Positions 5,716 through 5,842 of a stretch of 5,842 bases of DNA are shown in pieces. The translations under genes and the position numbers were made by a program. The number at the start of each line of letters is the position of its first letter. Position 1 is the stretch's first letter. The notes below the pieces were generated by a model, which was not told where the DNA came from, did not search any database, and worked only from the letters and a program-made list of their open reading frames with translations. The stretch comes from Candidatus Latescibacterota bacterium. Its GTDB lineage: Bacteria > Latescibacterota > MVCY01. The DNA lies in the NCBI GenBank assembly GCA_030608245.1, contig JAUWEO010000117.1, positions 1 through 5,842 of the forward strand, given 5' to 3'.

Positions 5716-5842
5716 CTTCTGACGAAAGATAGGGAGGTCGGAGAAACCCTCTGTTTTGTCGTCTCCAATTTTATGGCCCCGCTTTCCCTCAGCTCTTTCC
5801 AGATGCTGTTGAACTCCTGGATGGTCGCTTCGGTCTTGGGAT
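5712..5842 (-). CDS. C-terminal end of an unrecognised protein, runs off the window
   Basis: An open frame enters from the right edge and ends at TGA 5714-5712, giving 42 complete codons. The visible tail contains IQEFNSIWKELRESGAIKL, likely an amphipathic helix, and ends SLSFVRR. No domain can be named from so little. Its stop overlaps the glycosyltransferase start by the ATGA arrangement, which supports a real gene in the same operon, probably also serving polysaccharide synthesis (inferred from context only). Confidence 0.6.
   Translation of the reverse strand, partial: PKTEATIQEFNSIWKELRESGAIKLETTKQRVSPTSLSFVRR

Noticed and set aside
1..5842. CRISPR array, insertion sequence ends or rRNA
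   Set aside because: No regularly spaced repeats, no transposase frame with terminal inverted repeats, and no rRNA-like sequence were seen.

Overview
This is a bacterial chromosomal window of fairly balanced base composition. No gene in it fixes the taxon. The tRNA does not encode its CCA end, and the genes use ordinary Shine-Dalgarno-type signals plus TTG and GTG starts. I do not assign a phylum.

The main structure is a small, decayed integrative element in a tRNA-Leu(UAA) gene. The intact tRNA is on the minus strand at 4221-4307. Its 3' 56 bases, from the anticodon loop to the discriminator base, recur perfectly and in the same orientation at 1070-1125, with no 5' half attached. That is the classic attL/attR footprint of a tyrosine recombinase. 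The two copies are offset by 3151 bp. Next to the intact tRNA lies a tyrosine-recombinase C-terminal fragment (3886-4118) broken by a frameshift, with Asn where the catalytic Tyr should be. A weaker, HTFRHS-like integrase remnant may sit at the other end (about 1186-1305). The island therefore looks immobile.

The island carries one apparently intact two-gene operon. The first gene (1481-2737) encodes a VanZ-like multi-membrane-span protein fused to a C-terminal Mth938/DUF498-type domain, an unusual pairing. The second (2706-3644) overlaps it by 32 bp and encodes a single-span membrane protein with about five TPR repeats. By the positive-inside rule, both soluble domains are placed on the outer face of the membrane. 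A candidate promoter (TTGCAA, 17 bp, TAGTAT) precedes the pair.

Left of the island, 177-611 (minus) encodes a small RNase H-fold protein in which two of the four expected catalytic acidic residues are replaced. It ends at a strong intrinsic terminator (122-144). About 460 bp between it and the island hold no convincing gene.

Right of the island, a GT4-type glycosyltransferase (4525-5715, minus) starts inside the stop codon (ATGA) of a further upstream gene that runs off the window. This marks a surface-polysaccharide operon reading toward the tRNA.
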